Part shown: positions 25,777 to 33,584 of the stretch, one piece after another | How the letters are laid out: the number at the start of each line of letters is the position of its first letter | Position numbering within the stretch: position 1 is the stretch's first letter | Assembly: GCF_020829595.1 (NCBI RefSeq) | Contig: NZ_JAIVFW010000055.1 | Location: 1 to 52,646, forward strand | Source of the DNA: Nostoc sp. CHAB 5844 | GTDB taxonomy: Bacteria; Cyanobacteriota; Cyanobacteriia; Cyanobacteriales; Nostocaceae | Length of the DNA: 52,646 nt | Direction of reading: 5' to 3' | Translations under genes and position numbers: made by a program | Notes under the pieces: generated by a model | Told to the model about the DNA's origin: nothing | Seen by the model: the letters and a program-made list of their open reading frames with translations, nothing else | Databases searched by the model: none

Positions 25777-26373
25777 ATGAGTGAAACATCTTGGACACTG
25801 ACGATTGAAACTGAACGGCTGATCCTCCGTCCTTACAAGTCCGACGATTATCAATCTTGGTATGTTGGCTTTTCAAGTCGGTTGCTACAGCAGTACAAAT
25901 ATGATGAGGGGCAGATTAGTTTGAATGGTTGTGATTTCGATTGGTTTGCAAATATGTGTAAACGCCATCAAGAACAAGCATTAAGCGATTATGCCTATAT
26001 TTTTGGGGTCTTCTTGAAGCAAACGCAGCAGCACCTTGGCAGCGTCGATATTTCAACAATTCAGCGCGAAGAGAAACAGTGGGCTAATCTAGGTTATAGC
26101 ATCCATAATCAGTATTGGAGACAAGGCTTTGGCAAAGAAGCTGTGAGAGCAGCACTCATTGCTGGGTTTGAGAATTTTGGCTATCACCGCATCGAAGCCG
26201 CTATCAATCTTGATAATCATCTTTCTATTGCTTTGGCTGAGAGTGTTGGTTTACAAAAAGAGTGTGTGCGTCGTCGCTTTTATTATGAAAATGAGCAATG
26301 GGTAGATCATTTGATTTATGTAGCTCTCCCTGATGATCTTGGTCTAGTAGAGAGACCAGCGATCGCTGCATAA
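25777..26373 (+). CDS. GNAT family N-acetyltransferase (RimJ/RimL-like)
   Basis: 198 residues from ATG at 25777 (MSETSWTLTIETERLILRPY). ETERLILRP near the start is the classic RimJ/RimL-type beginning. Later come HLGSVDIS, NLGYSIHNQYWRQGFGKEAV (the acetyl-CoA loop, Q/RxxGxG/A) and the AINLDNHLSIALAESVGLQKE segment. The acceptor could be a protein N-terminus or a small molecule and cannot be read from sequence. It lies downstream of pgeF with an 81-bp gap, and may be co-transcribed. Confidence 0.88.
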   Translation: MSETSWTLTIETERLILRPYKSDDYQSWYVGFSSRLLQQYKYDEGQISLNGCDFDWFANMCKRHQEQALSDYAYIFGVFLKQTQQHLGSVDISTIQREEKQWANLGYSIHNQYWRQGFGKEAVRAALIAGFENFGYHRIEAAINLDNHLSIALAESVGLQKECVRRRFYYENEQWVDHLIYVALPDDLGLVERPAIAA

Positions 26374-26433
26374 TAATCTAATAGTAATGGAAAAAATTTC
26401 CACATTATTTTTGATGGGTGAGTATTCTGTTTA

Positions 26434-27345
26434 TCAAATTTTCACCTGTTCTCTGTATGCTTTTGGTGTTATTCCCATGAATTTACGGAACACATTGGTA
26501 AAATGACTCTGGCTTTGAAAACCAACTTGTTCAGATATTTGTTCGATAGTTTTTTCAGTTCCAGTCAAGAGTTTTTTCGCCTTAGAAATTCGGCTATTCA
26601 TCACGTACTGATGTGGTGCTAAACCTGTTGATTGTTTGAATAAACGGGAAAAATGATACATACTCATTCCCACAACCGCAGCAATTTCCACCAAAGTCAA
26701 ATCTCTTTCTAGGTTGTCTTGGATATATGAAATGGCTTGACGTAACTTTCTTGGCGAAAGACCTTTGTTGTTAGACAACTGCGGAACTTTATTACTAGCT
26801 ATTGAGTGATGTTTAAGTAAGTGAATGCAAAGTGTAGTTTTGAGAGACTCAATATAAATTTGGCTACCTACACCATCTGATTCTAATTCTGACTTCAGTG
26901 CTAGACCAATTTGCTGAATTAACGGTTCAGGTGCGGCAAAATGGGGTGTTAACTCCACACCTTGTAAATCTAGCGACTCTAAGATAATCTGATTGAAAAA
27001 TGCAGGTTCCAAACTAAGGAGAAGAAAGTCAGTCTCTGATGTCCAACGGGAAATGTGATGGGTGCTGGCTGGAATAATCGCTACATCACCATTGAAGATG
27101 TTTTCACGCTGAAAGTGTCCATCTATCACTCGTTCTGCTTTGGTTAAACGATACGCTGTGTTAATAGAGATAATATGTTGTTGTGGCGCGTGTTCGGGGG
27201 TTTCGTGGGCAGGCTGTCGATAAATATCTAAACGAATACCATCCCATTGAGCATGGTAACTAGAAACCAAGGGCGATCGCGGCAGAACTTCTGCACAAGC
27301 ATCTTCTTGAGCAAAATCAACTTTTAAGATTTTCTCTTCCAGCAT
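26434..27345 (-). CDS. AraC-family transcriptional regulator
   Basis: 303 residues from ATG at 27345. The first 190 residues are a cupin-like sensor domain (HIISINTAYRLTK, VAIIPASTHHISRW). The C-terminal 100 form two helix-turn-helix motifs typical of AraC/XylS: SYIQDNLERDLTLVEIAAVVGMSMYHFSRLFKQ and then KTIEQISEQVGFQSQSHFTNVFRKFMGITP. It is divergent from the DCC oxidoreductase gene with only about 76 bp between starts, so it probably regulates itself and that gene. The effector is unknown. Confidence 0.9.
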   Translation of the reverse strand: MLEEKILKVDFAQEDACAEVLPRSPLVSSYHAQWDGIRLDIYRQPAHETPEHAPQQHIISINTAYRLTKAERVIDGHFQRENIFNGDVAIIPASTHHISRWTSETDFLLLSLEPAFFNQIILESLDLQGVELTPHFAAPEPLIQQIGLALKSELESDGVGSQIYIESLKTTLCIHLLKHHSIASNKVPQLSNNKGLSPRKLRQAISYIQDNLERDLTLVEIAAVVGMSMYHFSRLFKQSTGLAPHQYVMNSRISKAKKLLTGTEKTIEQISEQVGFQSQSHFTNVFRKFMGITPKAYREQVKI

Positions 27346-27421
27346 TATTCTCACCGCAGAGATAATTAATTTAGGTGTAACGCTATACTTAAACCGTAAT
27401 ACGAAAAGAGGTGCTATTTCA

Positions 27422-27835
27422 ATGAATTACTATGTAATATACGACGGAAATTGTAATCTCTGCGTTACTTTAGTACAATTTTTAGAAACCCTAGACCAAG
27501 GAAAGCTGTTTCGTTACGCCTCTATGCAAGACGAACCAACACTTACACAGTGGGGAATTACATCTCAAGATTGTCAACAGGGAATGATATTGATTGATGC
27601 TAATGCTCCTGAGCGACGTTGGCAAGGTAGCGATGCGGCTGAAGAAATTGGCAAGTTACTACCAATGGGAAGTCTGTTTGTAGATGCTTACCGCGCCATA
27701 CCAGGAATAAAGTGGGCAGGCGATCGCTTTTACGAACAAATCCGCGATCATCGTTATACTCTATTTGGCAAGCGTGCTACTACTTATCAATCAGCATACT
27801 GTGTGGATGGCGGTTGCAAAATGGGCAATGATTAG
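27422..27835 (+). CDS. DCC-family thiol-disulfide oxidoreductase-like protein (DUF393)
   Basis: 137 residues. The N-terminal YVIYDGNCNLCVTLVQFLET carries the CxxC pair (C11, C14) in the DxxCxxC context that names the DCC family. The remaining parts (GMILIDANAPERRWQGSDAAEEIGKLLP) follow the family's strand-helix order. An AGAGG ribosome-binding site stands about 10 nt upstream of ATG 27422. Its promoter is shared with the divergent AraC-type gene, so a regulated role in thiol redox control is likely. The substrate is unknown. Confidence 0.87.
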   Translation: MNYYVIYDGNCNLCVTLVQFLETLDQGKLFRYASMQDEPTLTQWGITSQDCQQGMILIDANAPERRWQGSDAAEEIGKLLPMGSLFVDAYRAIPGIKWAGDRFYEQIRDHRYTLFGKRATTYQSAYCVDGGCKMGND

Positions 27836-27887
27836 TGTAGGAGCAATAAGTAGGAATGCCAAAAGATAAAATTTCATAATTCAGACT

Positions 27888-28319
27888 TCATACTTCAGAC
27901 TTTTGATTAAATAGTTCTAAAATCTGCCGACAAAATTGTTTTAGCTTGTCGCCTACTTGAGGTGATGGTTCAGACTCACCAACAAAGTTCCAGTTTTCTA
28001 CTGTCGAAAGTCGCCACGCCTCACCGCGATGATCAAATCCAGCTACTTCTAAGCCAATTGCCCGACGTGAGTTTGTTATCGGATCTTGATGAAACCGGAT
28101 TTGAATCAAGACACTACGACTACGCCAGGATTTGCTGATACCCGGAAAGTGAAACCCAATGTCTATAGAATCTGGGTCAACTAATTCTCTGGTTTCTGGA
28201 TCATTCTTCCAAGGTTTCAAATCCGATTTCGCATCGGGAAACTGGAATTTGAACAAATTAACTACCGTAGCTATCTTGCTGGCGAGTTCAAGGTTAGTTG
28301 CCTGTTCAGCTGCGTTCAC
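27888..28319 (-). CDS. Conserved hypothetical protein (cyanobacterial)
   Basis: 143 residues; I do not recognise a named domain. The sequence looks globular and soluble: a helical N-terminus (NLELASKIATVVNLFKFQF), a middle with alternating hydrophobics and many Trp/Arg (KSWRSRSVLIQIRFHQD, GLEVAGFDHRGEAWRLSTVE), and a C-terminal helix. It lies convergent with the DCC gene and about 370 bp from psbQ in divergent orientation. Possible start ATG at 28319 with no strong ribosome-binding site. Confidence 0.7.
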   Translation of the reverse strand: MNAAEQATNLELASKIATVVNLFKFQFPDAKSDLKPWKNDPETRELVDPDSIDIGFHFPGISKSWRSRSVLIQIRFHQDPITNSRRAIGLEVAGFDHRGEAWRLSTVENWNFVGESEPSPQVGDKLKQFCRQILELFNQKSEV

Positions 28320-28692
28320 GAAAAAACACTCCTAAATAGTTAGTCAGCTAAGGGGAATGCGACGACAGAAAACAGCCAGAAGGCTTATCTTATTAGTGTT
28401 TCAGCTTATCAAGACCTTATAAATTTAGCAACTTGAAAATTACCTTTTCTTAACAATTTATGAAGTATGAAGTTTAAAGTATGAAGTATGAAATTTTATA
28501 ATTAAACCCTATTATGAGATTCTTTGAGTAATTATACTTAAAAATTTAGGAAAAGTATCTGAAACTGTACCAGTCTGAAAAAAAATCTCAGAATTTTCCG
28601 CAAAATCATCTACTTGCTAGAACGATAAACTACCCTGGCGATCTAAAATTACACTGTTAGCTGGCAAACGAAAAAAAAATTAAGTTCAGTTT
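28320..28692. other. Intergenic region with heptamer repeats upstream of psbQ
   Basis: About 370 bp. A heptamer array (ATGAAGT, ATGAAGT, TTAAAGT, ATGAAGT, ATGAAAT) occupies 28460-28494. No other ORF was noted. It presumably holds the psbQ promoter on the right side. Confidence 0.55.
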
Positions 28693-29157
28693 ATGGCGCG
28701 TCAACGCTCGATTTTCTCATTAATTCTGGTATTATTAGCTACATTCCTCATTAGTTGTGGCGGCCCTGGAGTTGCAGTTGCACCTCCAACTTATACAGAA
28801 GATCAAATTACACAAATTCAGGAATATGTGCCTGAAATTCAAACTGTGCGCGATCGCGCAGAAGAACTAAAAAACCTCATTCAAAGAAATGAGTGGATTA
28901 AGGTGGGTAACTTTATTCATGGCCCGATGGCAGAAGCTAGACTGACCATGACTTACATTACACCCCATCTTTTACCCAAAGACCAAACCGCAGCTCGTCA
29001 AATTACCAAAGATTTACTGAATCACTTGGTTAAAGTTGATCAAGCCGCAAGTAATGGCAATAGTCTACTTGCCTTAAGTAACTATCAAGCCGCCTTTACA
29101 GATGTTGATAAATTCCTGCAACTGCTGCCTGAAGGTAGCAAGAAAGTTGAGTCCTAA
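28693..29157 (+). CDS. psbQ: Photosystem II lipoprotein CyanoQ (PsbQ)
   Basis: 154 residues. Lipoprotein signal with lipobox LISC (Cys22 is the expected lipidated residue), then a helical bundle domain: TYTEDQITQIQEYVPEIQTV, RAEELKNLIQRNEWIKVGNF, HGPMAEARLTMTYITPHLLP, TKDLLNHLVKVDQAASNG and the C-terminal LSNYQAAFTDVDKFLQLLP. This is the four-helix PsbQ family, the lumenal extrinsic subunit that stabilises the oxygen-evolving side of photosystem II. Length and lipobox match CyanoQ. ATG at 28693 is the only reasonable start. It marks the organism as a cyanobacterium. Confidence 0.93.
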   Translation: MARQRSIFSLILVLLATFLISCGGPGVAVAPPTYTEDQITQIQEYVPEIQTVRDRAEELKNLIQRNEWIKVGNFIHGPMAEARLTMTYITPHLLPKDQTAARQITKDLLNHLVKVDQAASNGNSLLALSNYQAAFTDVDKFLQLLPEGSKKVES

Positions 29158-29259
29158 GCAGTGATTCCTGAGTGATCAGTTATGAGTTAGAAGAAAAAAG
29201 GCTGAAGTCTGAAGTCTGAAATGAAGAAACCTGTATAGTAAGCTTTTTGACTTTTGAAC

Positions 29260-29303
29260 GCCAGTTGCTTCAAGTCGGCAAAGCCGCCCAACGCACTGGC
29301 TCC
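29260..29303. repeat. 44-nt dispersed hairpin, copy 2
   Basis: Shares the ends GCCAGTTGCT and CAACGCACTGGCTCC with copy 1 (12854-12897) over the same length. Its interior pairs as CGGC-AAA-GCCG instead of TTTGG/CCAAA. Confidence 0.75.
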
Positions 29304-29354
29304 TTTTGACTTCCGCCTTGCGGTACTAGCTCATAACTTCTCAATATCTAAGCA

Positions 29355-30419
29355 ATGAGTCATGTAATTATTATCGGTTGTGGTGTGGTTGGGGCTGCGA
29401 TCGCCTATGAACTGAGTCAAGTTACAGGGTTGCAAATTACCGTTATTGACCAACAACCACCCGCACAAGCTTCCACAGGTGCAGCCCTTGGCGTTTTGAT
29501 GGGTGTCATCAGTCAAAAAACCAAGGGCAAGGCTTGGCGGCTACGGCAAACCAGCATTGAACGCTACGAAACCTTAATTCCTGAATTAGAAGCATTAACT
29601 GGGCGTAAAATCCCTTTCAACCGTCAGGGTATTCTACACCTGTGTTGGGAAGCAGAAAATTTTGAGAATTGGGTAAAATTAGTTGAAATTCGTTCTTCTC
29701 AAGGTTGGCAATTAGAAATTTGGGACACCGCGAAACTCAAGAATATTTGCTCCCAAGTCAATAACGAAAAAATTACTGGTGCTGTCTATTCCCCGCAAGA
29801 CCGTCAACTTGACCCTACCGCCCTCACCTTAGCCTTAGTTGAAGCCGCCCAACACAAAGGCGTAACATTTAAATTTGGCGTGAAGGTTTTAAATATTTCA
29901 GCAGCATCCATCGAAACTACAGCAGGAATAATTACTGCTGATTGGATTCTAATTGCGGCTGGACTGGGTTCTACACAACTAACAGCGCAGTTAAACCAAA
30001 AGATTGATATCCGCCCTGTTTTAGGACAAGCATTACAAGTACATTTAGAAAATCCTATCGGCAACCCTGAGTTTCAGCCGATAATTACTTGTAATGATGT
30101 GCATATCGTGCATATAGGAGACGGAAACTATTGGATAGGCGCAACAGTGGAGTTTCCCAACAATGGCGATGAGATCCCACCCAATCATGAACTATTGGAA
30201 TCTGTGAGACAACAAGCGATCGCCTTTTGTCCAGAATTAGCATCAGCGACTATCACCCGCACATGGTCAGGGTTACGCCCTCGCCCAGAAGGTCGCCCAG
30301 CACCAATCATTGAAAAACTGCCAGGGTTTAACAATATCCTTCTCGCCACCGGACATTATCGTAACGGTGTGTTACTAGCACCTGCAACAGCCTATGCGAT
30401 TCGTGAGATGATTATTTGA
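29355..30419 (+). CDS. FAD-dependent D-amino-acid/glycine oxidase-type oxidoreductase
   Basis: 354 residues of the DadA/ThiO fold. An N-terminal FAD-binding GxGxxG (IIGCGVVGAAIAYEL at 6-20), VIDQQPPAQASTGAALG around the isoalloxazine, a DPTALTLALVEAAQHKGV substrate-domain segment, and the C-terminal TRTWSGLRPRPEGRPAPIIE and LATGHYRNGVLLAPATA, which close the FAD site and are typical of ThiO/glycine oxidase. Likely oxidises glycine or a D-amino acid, perhaps in thiamin synthesis, but no thi gene is next to it. ATG 29355 has only a weak ribosome-binding site. Confidence 0.87.
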   Translation: MSHVIIIGCGVVGAAIAYELSQVTGLQITVIDQQPPAQASTGAALGVLMGVISQKTKGKAWRLRQTSIERYETLIPELEALTGRKIPFNRQGILHLCWEAENFENWVKLVEIRSSQGWQLEIWDTAKLKNICSQVNNEKITGAVYSPQDRQLDPTALTLALVEAAQHKGVTFKFGVKVLNISAASIETTAGIITADWILIAAGLGSTQLTAQLNQKIDIRPVLGQALQVHLENPIGNPEFQPIITCNDVHIVHIGDGNYWIGATVEFPNNGDEIPPNHELLESVRQQAIAFCPELASATITRTWSGLRPRPEGRPAPIIEKLPGFNNILLATGHYRNGVLLAPATAYAIREMII

Positions 30420-30430
30420 GAATTCAAAAG

Positions 30431-30468
30431 TCTGGCTTCGCCGTGAGCGTCAGCCGAATGGAGCCAGA
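30431..30468. repeat. Small dispersed palindromic element
   Basis: Outer arms TCTGGCT and AGCCAGA enclose a GC-rich inside (TCGCCGTGAGCGTCAGCCGA). The CTTCG(G/C)CGTGAGCG core also appears near 45960, and heptamer-like TTCAGAA units flank it. Confidence 0.5.
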
Positions 30469-30533
30469 ATTCAGAATTAATATTCCTTCTGAATTCTATA
30501 TTCTGAATTCTTAGTTTCTATTAGGAAAGTAGC

Positions 30534-31382
30534 GTGTCTGTAAAAGAACATAAAATAAAAGTTGATTCATTAGAGTGGTTTTATCGGGAAGCTGAACCGA
30601 TTGGACAAAGTGACTTATTACCTGTGATATTGTTGCACGGAATAGTATCCCAAAGCTATAGCTGGCGTAATATTTTACCAGCTTTAGCCAGTCAAGGAAC
30701 AAGAGCGATCGCACCTGATTGGATTGGTTATGGCTTTTCTTCAATGCCAGAAAAACGCGATTTTGCTTACACTCCTGACGCATTTATTACAGCTTTAGCA
30801 GGCTTTATTCAAACACTAAAAATCGAAAAATTTTCTTTAGTTGTACAAGGTTTCTTAGGTTCTGTTGGCTTACAATATGCCTTGCGTCATCCCGAACAAA
30901 TTGCCAACATTGTTATTTTAAATGCACCGATTTCTACCGCAGCTAAATTACCTTGGAAAATCCAACAAATGGGTTTACCTTTAGCAGGTGAAATAATCAC
31001 TCAAGACCCCTTATTAGTTGACCGTACCCTAGAAGGTGGTAGCCGTTATCGCATCGAAGATCAAGATTTAGATGTTTACCGCCGACCTTTCTTGAAAACT
31101 TCTGCAGCTGGTAGAGGTTTGTTATCAACCATTCGCAATTTGCAACTTCCGCAAGCAATGGCAGAAATTGAATCTGGCTTTCAAAAATGGCAACAGCCCA
31201 TTCTGATTTCATGGGGCATGATTGACCCTTGGTTATCTATAGAAATAGCACAAAAATTTAGCGATTCTGTCTCTAATGTAGAATTAATAAAACTTAATAA
31301 TGCTGGGCATTACTCGCAAGAACATTACCACAAAGAAATTTTAGAAGATTTACTGCCCTTTGTTAGATGCGTTAATAAATAA
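30534..31382 (+). CDS. Alpha/beta-hydrolase-fold protein lacking the nucleophile
   Basis: 282 residues; GTG start with AGGAAAG ribosome-binding site. Fold markers: VILLHGIVSQSYSWRNILP (oxyanion-side HG), APDWIGYGFSS, then the expected nucleophile elbow reads LVVQGFLGSVG (102-111). In serine hydrolases this turn is G-x-S-x-G and in dehalogenases H-D-W-G; here the nucleophile position (about 106) is Gly. The acid (ISWGMIDPWL) and the histidine (NNAGHYSQE) are kept. Plant plastid and cyanobacterial proteins with similar VQG(F/Y) elbows exist in my memory of the family. It may be a non-classical enzyme or a binding protein. Confidence 0.85.
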   Translation: MSVKEHKIKVDSLEWFYREAEPIGQSDLLPVILLHGIVSQSYSWRNILPALASQGTRAIAPDWIGYGFSSMPEKRDFAYTPDAFITALAGFIQTLKIEKFSLVVQGFLGSVGLQYALRHPEQIANIVILNAPISTAAKLPWKIQQMGLPLAGEIITQDPLLVDRTLEGGSRYRIEDQDLDVYRRPFLKTSAAGRGLLSTIRNLQLPQAMAEIESGFQKWQQPILISWGMIDPWLSIEIAQKFSDSVSNVELIKLNNAGHYSQEHYHKEILEDLLPFVRCVNK

Positions 31383-31572
31383 CCAGAAATAAAGTTTGCA
31401 AAAATCGATATCATAAAAATGAAACATAAATAAACACGGATAATTTATCTGTGTCTAATAAATAGCTAACTAGATTATTGGGCAGAAGATTTAATGCGAT
31501 CTTAAGCGAATGTAGAAAATTTTATAGTAACTTACGATCTCATTAAAGCCACCTTAATGGAGATGAGAATTC

Positions 31573-32154
31573 ATGGCTTATTCTTGGTTTAAAGCATTTC
31601 ATATTATTGGCATTGTAGTTTGGTTTGCTGGGTTATTTTATTTGGTACGTCTGTTTATCTACCACGTTGAAGCTGACCAGGAATCAGAACCAGCACGCAC
31701 GATACTGAAAAATCAGTATAAAATCATGGAATTACGTCTCTACCGCATTATCACTACTCCTGGAATGTTAGTGACAGTAGCGATGGCGATAGGTTTGCTT
31801 AGTACTGAACCAGATGTTTTAAAACAAAGTTGGTTACATTTCAAACTGCTATTTGTCGCCATATTGTTGGCTTATCATCATTACTGCGGTCGTTTGATGA
31901 AAAAATTAGCGAATGATGAATGTCGCTGGACTGGTCAACAGTTACGTGCTTTAAACGAAGCACCTACAGTCATGTTGGTGGTGATTGTACTATTGGCTGT
32001 GTTTAAAAACAATCTACCTACAGACATCACAGCTTGGGGAATTTTTGGACTGATTATTTTTATGGCGGTTACTATTCAGCTATACGCCAAAAAACGTAAG
32101 CGCGATAAAGAACAGATGATGGCACAGATAGTCCAACCCCAAGAACAAAGTTAG
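31573..32154 (+). CDS. hemJ: Protoporphyrinogen IX oxidase HemJ
   Basis: 193 residues. Four or five transmembrane helices and the family signature: MAYSWFKAFHIIGIVVWFAG with the conserved His10, FYLVRLFIYHVEA, YKIMELRLYRIITTPGM, and HFKLLFVAILLAYHHYC. HemJ oxidises protoporphyrinogen IX to protoporphyrin IX in the branch that feeds haem and chlorophyll synthesis, and is the usual form in cyanobacteria. GGAGA ribosome-binding site ahead of ATG 31573. The C-terminal tail is rich in Lys/Arg and Gln. No other tetrapyrrole gene nearby. Confidence 0.93.
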   Translation: MAYSWFKAFHIIGIVVWFAGLFYLVRLFIYHVEADQESEPARTILKNQYKIMELRLYRIITTPGMLVTVAMAIGLLSTEPDVLKQSWLHFKLLFVAILLAYHHYCGRLMKKLANDECRWTGQQLRALNEAPTVMLVVIVLLAVFKNNLPTDITAWGIFGLIIFMAVTIQLYAKKRKRDKEQMMAQIVQPQEQS

Positions 32155-32233
32155 ACAAAATTATCTTGCTGAAAATATTCCATTACTTTCGGCTAATGCT
32201 TAACAAATTATAGGAATTTATCAGCTTAATTTT

Positions 32234-32312
32234 GTAGGGTGTGTTATGGCTTTGCTATCATGCACCCCGGTAAACGATAACAAGATAGTGTGGTGCGGAC
32301 AACACACCCTAC
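32234..32312. repeat. Imperfect inverted-repeat element (MITE- or terminator-like)
   Basis: Perfect 12-bp outer arms GTAGGGTGTGTT (32234-32245) and AACACACCCTAC (32301-32312), with further internal complementarity around TGCACC/GGTGCG. Located downstream of hemJ. Confidence 0.65.
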
Positions 32313-32354
32313 TATTGTTTTAAGTGTAATTAATTTGATATAACGAACTACACA

Positions 32355-33215
32355 ATGCAAATTCAGCAATTATTTAGCAAGCGAGTAGGCGTAATTGCTA
32401 CAATGCACGAAAAAGAAAAAGTTATTTCGCCGCTTTTAGAGCAGGAATTAGGAATTAAAACTATAGTGCCATCTAATTTTAATACTGATGCTTTTGGTAC
32501 ATTTACAAGAGAGGTAAAACGTCCAGGAACTCAAATTGACACGGCTAAATTAAAAGCAGAAATAGCCCTAAAAATGACAGGTGAAACTTTAGCGATCGCC
32601 AGTGAAGGTAGTTTTGTACCTCATCCACTTGTACCATATATTTATTCCAATCGAGAAATTGTTATTTTATTAGATAAAGAAAACGAAATAGAAATTATTG
32701 GCGAGGAATTTTCAATAGAGACTAACTTTAATCATCAGGTAGTTGCAAATCTTCAAGAAGCCTATGATTTTGCGAAAAAAGTTGGGTTTCCTGAACACGG
32801 TCTAGTTATCTACTGGAAAGATACTGCTAAAAATACCATTGAGATAATCAAAGGCATTACTACAGAAGTAAAACTGCAAGAAACTATCCACATAGCCTTG
32901 AGTAATTCTGTAGATGGTAAAATTAACTTAGAAACAGATATGCGGGCGCTTTATAACCCAACCCGCATGAAAAATATTGAAAAAGCAACCTTAAATTTAT
33001 TAAGTAAAATTAAAAGCTTATGCCCACAATGTTCTGCACCCGGTTTTGCCATAACTGAAAAAATAGCAGGACTACCATGTGAAATGTGTTCCATGCCTAC
33101 TAGTTTGACACTTTCAGTAATTTATCAGTGTCAAAAATGTGGTTTTAAGCAAGAAACATTTTTTCCTAACGGCAAATTTGCTGAACCAGCGCAATGTATG
33201 TACTGCAACCCTTAA
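32355..33215 (+). CDS. DUF6671-like protein with C-terminal zinc-ribbon cysteines
   Basis: 286 residues. An N-terminal alpha/beta domain begins FSKRVGVIATMHEKEKVISP and includes SEGSFVPHPLVPYIYSNREI, typical of the DUF6671 group as I know it. A C-terminal ~70-residue part has four CxxC-type pairs: CPQC, CEMC, CQKC and CMYC, enough for two zinc sites. MRALYNPTRMKNIEKATLNL lies between the domains. The function is unknown. Start ATG at 32355 fits the compact N-terminus. No operon partner; it ends about 350 bp before the IS630 element. Confidence 0.75.
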   Translation: MQIQQLFSKRVGVIATMHEKEKVISPLLEQELGIKTIVPSNFNTDAFGTFTREVKRPGTQIDTAKLKAEIALKMTGETLAIASEGSFVPHPLVPYIYSNREIVILLDKENEIEIIGEEFSIETNFNHQVVANLQEAYDFAKKVGFPEHGLVIYWKDTAKNTIEIIKGITTEVKLQETIHIALSNSVDGKINLETDMRALYNPTRMKNIEKATLNLLSKIKSLCPQCSAPGFAITEKIAGLPCEMCSMPTSLTLSVIYQCQKCGFKQETFFPNGKFAEPAQCMYCNP

Positions 33216-33560
33216 GGAGAATATAAGAGGTTGTTTTAAAAGTATATAGCTGTGACTTTTGTTACCTTTTAATTTGTTTGTCAAAAAAAAATCTCCCGCC
33301 ACTAACTAGCAACGAGAAGATTCAAAGTTATAGTTCGTCAGGTGATCGGAATAGTATCTTATTTAGTATGCATTTTATATGTATTTGTTCCTCCATTAGA
33401 TAGAGAAAAATTTTGATTAATACTATTGTATGTATATATCAATACTATAAATAAATTATATAAAAAAATTATAATTTAAAACTTAAAAAAGGTATAGAAT
33501 ACATAGGCATAAAATTAAGTAAAAATAACTTACTAAAAAGTATTAAAAGTAGAAATTATA
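33216..33560. other. AT-rich intergenic region left of the IS630 element
   Basis: About 345 bp with no convincing ORF. It ends in the TA target dinucleotide at 33559-33560. Confidence 0.5.
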
Positions 33561-33584
33561 TCATGTCTGGGTAATTAGTTACGA

